DNA of 10,252 nt from Phoronis pallida. Its lineage: Eukaryota; Phoronida; Phoronidae. The stretch spans positions 1 to 10,252 of the forward strand of contig JAOXYC010246901.1 in assembly GCA_028565715.1 (NCBI GenBank). Reading direction: 5' to 3'. This document shows, piece by piece, positions 8,832-10,252 of this stretch (within the stretch, counting starts at the first letter, position 1; each line of letters starts with the position of its first letter). The notes under the pieces are model-generated. The model searched no databases and was not told the DNA's origin. It saw only the letters and a list, made by a program, of their open reading frames with translations. The position numbers and the translations under genes are program-made.

Positions 8832-9330
8832 GCTCAAGATCTTTTGGACATAAACAAGAGAAAGGCAAAACATCACATGGGAGGATGCATTCATTGAGCA
8901 GCCTTAAAACATCCAACAAAATAAATCCATGAATCAACTAAGATGAGTGAAAATACAACTTCACGGAAATTGTGCTTTTTATCACGGTGTCATGATGTGG
9001 TAACCTGAAGCAACACAGCGTATGGAAATGCACTAATTGCTTCAGAAGAAAAACAGAAGGAACGTAAAGGAAGAGGTCATTAGCTCTAAAATTATAAGAA
9101 TGCCATAAATAATGAAATTATCATTTGTCGCTAGATTTTATGTATGAGAAAGTGCATATCCAGAGAACGAACATTCGTCATATTTGAAAAACCATCCGAT
9201 GTAATCGTTGGAACGTATAGGAAGAAGGCATTAGCTCTAAAAATATAGGAATTGTCATGTTCATTTCGTTTTAATGATTTAAAGGAAGAGGATTTGGTGA
9301 GTGAGGTAAGAAAAATGATACTTTTGACAC
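8832..9330 (+). repeat. Array unit 9, cut by the copia fragment, long type
   Basis: Unit sequence runs from the anchor through the optional module (about 9101-9210) to gaaaaatgatacttttgacac. It stops where other units continue atcaattttcgtgttatt. From 9331 the sequence is retrotransposon. About 575 bp of the unit are missing to its right within this window. Confidence 0.9.
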
Positions 9331-9633
9331 CATGGCATCGTCATCAGCCCCAACAGGTTATGGGCCCAGCAAGCGAATAGTGTTCGACGGCGATGAAAGG
9401 AAATATGAACTATGGGAAACAAAGTTTTTGGGGCATATCTTTTGTTGAAAGGACTGAAAGACGAATACAAAGCTTTTTCAATTGTCGTTGCACAGAGCTA
9501 CAAGGCACTGGACTTTGCTTCATTCAAAGTGTCGCTGAAAAATTACGATGACACGGAAAAGGTGCGTGACCATGCCGAATCGGAGACGACAGTAATGCAC
9601 ATGAAGTATAGAAAACCTGCGGGTGATATTATT

Positions 9634-9675
9634 TGCTGGAAGTGTCAGAAAAAGGGACACAAATCATATCAGTGC
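9634..9675 (+). other. CCHC zinc knuckle of Gag (nucleocapsid-type domain)
   Basis: The frame reads CWKCQKKGHKSYQC, an exact C-X2-C-X4-H-X4-C pattern. In retroelements this knuckle binds zinc and packages the RNA. All four ligands are present, so this domain is intact although the N-terminal half of Gag is damaged. The preceding ~30 residues are charged, and a linker rich in polar residues follows to about 9840. Confidence 0.93.
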
Positions 9676-9867
9676 CAGTATCAAACTTCTGGTGGATCGA
9701 ATACCCGGCTCAATCAGAAAACGGACGTGCCGCGAGCAGACACCCATGTAAGACAAGTCAAAGATGACATTCATACAAGTGAGCCTCAGGCGTTTAACTT
9801 TAAGACTAACGCATATGAAATCGACATCGATACCGACACATGCAAGTTATTGCGTACACCAGGATCG

Positions 9868-10101
9868 TTACTCGTAGATTGTGGCGCGACGTCGCATATA
9901 ATTACGGACAAACGGAAATTCGTCGAGTTCGATGCTCAATTTAAGTCGGAGAATCACGTCATTGAACTGGCAGATGGCACGAAGACAAACGGGGTCGCTC
10001 AAGGCAAAGGCAAAGCAAAGGTAAATATAACCACTTCGGATGGTACGGTTGTCGATGCATTTTTGCATAATGCACTTTATGTGCCATCATACTCACAGGA
10101 C
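9868..10101 (+). other. Retroelement aspartic protease domain
   Basis: The frame reads LLVDCGATSHIITD at 9868-9909. The D-C-G-A core (Asp at 9877-9879) is the expected place of the catalytic Asp. Copia proteases more often have D-S-G-A, and Cys at the second position is seen in some animal copia lineages as far as I recall. VIELADGTK (9958-9984) and ALYVPSYSQDIFS (10072-10110) follow in the usual order. The enzyme acts as a dimer that cuts the polyprotein. Boundaries are approximate. Confidence 0.85.
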
Positions 10102-10252
10102 ATTTTCTCTGTCCAGGATGCGACCAAGAAAGGATATTCAATAACGTTTACGCCGAATTCGAACAAGATGGTTGATCCAAGTGGTACGGAATTTGACATT
10201 GCAAAAGACAATCAATTGTATTATTTGTATAATGCAAACTGTCAGAAAACAC

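Larger units (their letters stand above)
1..9330 (+). repeat. Direct tandem array of a ~1.07-kb repeat unit
   Basis: The same ordered series of landmarks recurs in one orientation across the region. In order they are: gctcaagatcttttcgga; a stretch ending aataaatccatg; gaagcaacacagcgta; aggaagaagtcattagctc; gattcttttgacatcaa; ctacgcgacattcatgaag; ggcaaaaggtggcaaaa; gtaaacagcgtacggt; and cctggccagg. Anchor starts fall at 1, 906, 1856, 2902, 4265, 5797, 6683, 7755 and 8832. The cleanest spacings are 1072 and 1077 bp. Neighbouring units differ by substitutions, small indels and large deletions, so this is an old, diverged array rather than a fresh amplification. Reading frames are interrupted in every unit, and I see no gene in it. 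The array extends beyond the left edge of the window. Satellite DNA, a complex tandem repeat, or amplified non-autonomous transposon sequence are all possible. Confidence 0.93.
9331..10252 (+). mobile_element. Ty1/copia LTR retrotransposon fragment, continuing past the window
   Basis: The sequence changes sharply from array DNA to coding-like DNA with higher GC content. The protein order is copia-type: gag start, CCHC zinc knuckle, aspartic protease, then the segment leading to the pre-integrase domain. Integrase, reverse transcriptase and RNase H would lie beyond the right edge. No LTR, polypurine tract or tRNA primer-binding site is visible before the gag ATG. The element is therefore either 5'-truncated or has been joined to the array by rearrangement. 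Confidence 0.9.
9332..10252 (+). pseudogene. Copia-type gag-pol polyprotein, 5' part, with frameshift
   Basis: The polyprotein would encode the capsid-like Gag plus enzymes for reverse transcription and integration in cytoplasmic virus-like particles. The chosen start is the ATG at 9332 in a ccATGg context. It opens MASSSAPTGYG and leads into the FDGDERKYELWETKF motif typical of copia Gag N-termini. That frame stops at TGA 9446-9448. Coding sense continues in another frame, open from 9448 to the window end (268 codons), consistent with loss of one base near 9437-9439. Only about 100 codons separate the start from the zinc knuckle, while Gag proteins of this type usually have well over 200. 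The middle, including most of the Gag core, seems deleted near 9460. Downstream come the zinc knuckle (9634-9675), protease motif (9877-9897), and ALYVPSYSQDIFSVQ (10072-10116), typical of the protease to pre-integrase stretch. Gag is thus broken, while the visible pol part has no stop. Confidence 0.88.

Noticed and set aside
1-9330. CRISPR array
   Set aside because: Repeats are ~1 kb, diverged and contiguous, not short identical repeats with regular unique spacers.
1-9330. Array units as tandem copia LTRs
   Set aside because: No TG...CA ends, primer-binding site or polypurine tract were seen at unit borders, and the copia junction falls at a mid-unit point rather than at a unit end.
9440-9450. 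Programmed ribosomal frameshift between gag and pol
   Set aside because: The break lies near the gag N-terminus, ahead of the zinc knuckle, so it splits Gag itself. A simple one-base loss explains it better.

Overview
The window is AT-rich eukaryotic DNA with no bacterial gene organisation. It holds no intact host gene that I can recognise. Frequent taggcctac and accggtac words, plus an animal-type Ty1/copia element, suggest a marine invertebrate. An echinoderm such as a sea urchin is my best guess, at low confidence.

Bases 1-9330 are a head-to-tail array of one diverged unit of about 1.07 kb. I count nine to ten units, all in the same orientation. Units 7 and 8 (6683-7754 and 7755-8831) are the best full-length examples. 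The others carry internal deletions, a 151-bp period presence/absence module flanked by 44-bp direct repeats, or foreign DNA. Non-adjacent units share identical blocks of 58-86 bp, so the array looks mosaic, as unequal exchange or gene conversion would make it.

Two foreign blocks interrupt the array. The first (3306-4142) replaces part of unit 4 and holds a perfect 10-bp inverted repeat and a nested local duplication. The second (4560-5380) lies inside unit 5. It has degenerate 10-bp-periodic arrays at both ends that look inverted relative to each other, around a core with an 18-bp perfect palindrome and a strong hairpin. It resembles a foldback-type element.

From about 9331 to the end the DNA changes to a Ty1/copia gag-pol fragment on the + strand. 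It has a gag start, a frameshift, an apparently collapsed gag middle, a CCHC zinc knuckle, an aspartic protease motif and the approach to the pre-integrase region. The coding sequence runs off the window. Its gag ATG lies directly against the array with no visible LTR or primer-binding site.

All short open frames in 1-9330 look like chance frames in repeat DNA. No tRNA, rRNA, CRISPR or bacterial regulatory feature was found.
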